NCBI RefSeq assembly: GCF_000167355.1
Contig: NZ_AAEW02000017.1
Location: 30,914 to 94,913 of the forward strand
Direction: 5' to 3'
DNA from: Desulfuromonas acetoxidans DSM 684
GTDB lineage: Bacteria; Desulfobacterota; Desulfuromonadia; Desulfuromonadales; Desulfuromonadaceae
DNA length: 64,000 bases
In this document: piece by piece, positions 48,001 through 51,000 of the stretch
How the letters are laid out: each line of letters starts with the position of its first letter
How positions within the stretch are numbered: the stretch's first letter is position 1
Position numbers and translations under genes: made by a program
Notes under the pieces: model-generated
Told to the model about the DNA's origin: nothing
Databases searched by the model: none
What the model saw: only the letters and a program-made list of their open reading frames with translations

Positions 48001-51000
48001 ATATGGGTGATGGCACGGATACCACTGAGTTACTGGACAGCAGCGGACTTCTCCATCTGCAAGGCGATGCCGGGGTGGATCAAATCAATGTCCGTGGAAC
48101 ACACGGCATTGTCACCATTGATGGTGGCAGTGAAGACGATACCATTCACATTGGCAATGACAGTGATACGCTGGACGATATTTTTGGCTTTATTACCATT
48201 GCCGGCAGTGAGGGTGATGATCGTCTTGATGTGATTGACAGCGGCAGCACCACCGGTCGCACCGGTGTGCTGACCGAAGAGACCCTGACCGGGTTCGGTA
48301 TGACGCTCGATGCGCCGACGCTTGAGTCTGTTGCCACAACCGTTGAAACACTGGCCGGTTTTGATGTTGATGCGCTGGTTGGCCTTGATCTGACATCCTA
48401 TCTGTCCATGGGGGCCAGCGTTTACTACGACACGCTGGAAGCCGTGAATGTTGAGTTGGGCAGCGGCGCAGATCATTTCAATATTGTCAGCACGATCACA
48501 GGAACGACGACTCTCGACAGTGGTAGTGGCGATGATGTGATCACTGTCGCATCCAATGCCGGCACGCTGGACATTCAAACCCAGGATGGCGCGGATAGCG
48601 TCACTGTTGGTAGCAACAGTGGTGACATGACGCTGGATAGCGGTCTTGGTGATGATGTGGTCGAGGTGACGACTAATGTCGGTACTCTGGATCTTCAAAC
48701 CCAGGATGGCGCGGATAGCGTCACTGTTGGTAGCAACAGTGGTGACATGACGCTGGATAGTGGTCTTGATGATGACGTGGTCGAGGTGACGGCTAATCTC
48801 GGCACCATGGATCTTCAAACCCAGGATGGTGCGGATACGGTCACTGTTGGCAGCAACAGTGGTGACATGACGCTGGATAGCGGTCTTGGTGATGATGTGG
48901 TCGAGGTGACGGCTAATCTCGGCACCATGGATCTTCAAACCCAGGACGGTGCGGATACGGTCACTGTTGGCAGCAACAGCGGTGACATGACGCTGGATAG
49001 CGGTCTTGGTGATGATGTGGTCGAGGTGACGGCTAATCTCGGCACCATGGATCTTCAAACCCAGGATGGTGCGGATACGGTCACTGTTGGCAGCAACAGC
49101 GGTGACATGACGCTGGATAGTGGCTCTGGCGACGATCAGGTCGATCTGTTCACGAATACCGGTACCTTGGATGTTCAAACCCAACAAGGCAGCGACACCG
49201 TTCATCTTTACAGCACTGATGGCGAAGTTGTGATCGATACCGGGTCAGAGAACGACACGCTGACCGTGGGCAGCCTGACTGCAACGCTGGATGAGATCAA
49301 TGGTCCGGTAACCGTGATTGGCGGTGACGGGAGTGATATCCTGGTCTTTGACGATTCCGGTGATAACAGCGACAACAGCGGCACGCTCAGCGAGGATACT
49401 CTGAGTGGTTTCGATATGGGAAGCCCGCTTTCATACACAACATTTGAGGATGTCACTCTGGCGCTTGGCAGTGGCAATGATGACCTGACCATTGCCAGTA
49501 CGATTCCTGGTGTAACTACCGTGACGTCTGGCGACGGCGATGACCAGGTTGAAGTGGAAACCAGCCAGGGCGACCTGACGGTTTTCGGTGATGCCGGTGC
49601 CGATACGCTGATCGTTCGCACGACCGATGGAAATGTTGTTCTTGACGGTGGCGCTGGTGATGACAGCTTCCTGCTCGGTAGTGAAGACGGCCTGCTTGAT
49701 GGTCTTCAGGGCCCGATTACCCTGGTGGGTGGCGACGGCCAGGATAGCTTGATCCTCGATGACAGTGGCGACAGCACGGACAACACCGGATTGTTGACCG
49801 ACACCACCATCAGTGGCCTTGGTCTGAGAGACGGTCTGAGTTATGCAGGGCTTGAAGAACTGGCCATTGAGCTGGGCTCAGGCAATGATACTTTCAATAC
49901 TCAGAGTACACTGACAGGAACGTCAACCACGGTTTATGCTAACGATGGCAACGATACGTTCAATGTCAGCTCCGATGCGCCGGATAACCTCGGTGATCTT
50001 GATGGCATCAACGGCGATCTTCATCTGGACGGTGGTGATGGCGACAATACCCTGAATATCAGTGACCGTGGCAACGATAGCGGACGAACGATTGTTATCG
50101 ACGAAAACGGCATCAGTGGTCTCGGTGACAGCAGTGATGGCGCCATCACGTTTGAGACCAGCGGCACCTTTGGCGGCGGATTTAACCTGGCCTTAGGCGA
50201 TGGGGATGATGATGTCACCGTCATCGGTGCCCAGACCGACAGCGTTACCACTCTGCGTGTCGGCGGTGGTGACGATCAGGTGATCTTTGACAACCAGAGC
50301 CCGCAAGAAGACGGCACTGTGGTTGTTTTCGGTGAAGCCGGGGATGACACGGTTGACGGAGCTAACTGGCAGAATGATCTGATTCTCATCGGTGATGATG
50401 GCGAGGTTGTCTATGACGGCGAACAAATGCCTGACAACCTGCGTCGCGTCACCAGCTTTATCAGCGACGGCGATGGCGATGACACCCTGGTCGGTGGCAG
50501 TGGCCATGATGTCGTAATTGGCGGCATGGGCGATGATGCGCTTTATGGTAACAGCGGAAATGACAGCTTGCTCGGCGATTCCGGTCAGGTGACCTATGAT
50601 AATAATGCCAGCCTGTATCAGGTCGAGGCGACCAACTTCTTTGTCGGTGGTGAAGATCTGCTCAATGGTGGCAGCGGCAATGACATCATGTTTGGCGGCT
50701 ATGGCCATGATACGTTCTACGGTGATCTCTCCGAAGATATCATGGCGGGTGAATATGCCCGCGTCACGCTGGAAGACGGTCAGGTCAATACTCTGATCCG
50801 TCTGGCTCAGGGGCGTCAGGATCTGATTGCCAGTACTCAGTTCGAGTTGTATCCGGTTCATGCTCAACAGGCGGCAACGCCTCAGGCTCCTGAACATGGA
50901 ACTATCGATATCACGGTGCTTGAAACGGCAGCGCTGCCTGATCGCACGGTGTATCGTGAAGATATTCGCCATCGCGGTTCTGCCGCGGTGACTGCTACGC

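Noticed and set aside
48573..49140. CRISPR-like direct repeats
   Set aside because: The period is exactly 120 bases with no unique spacers, it lies inside a coding frame and it translates to a regular 40-residue repeat.
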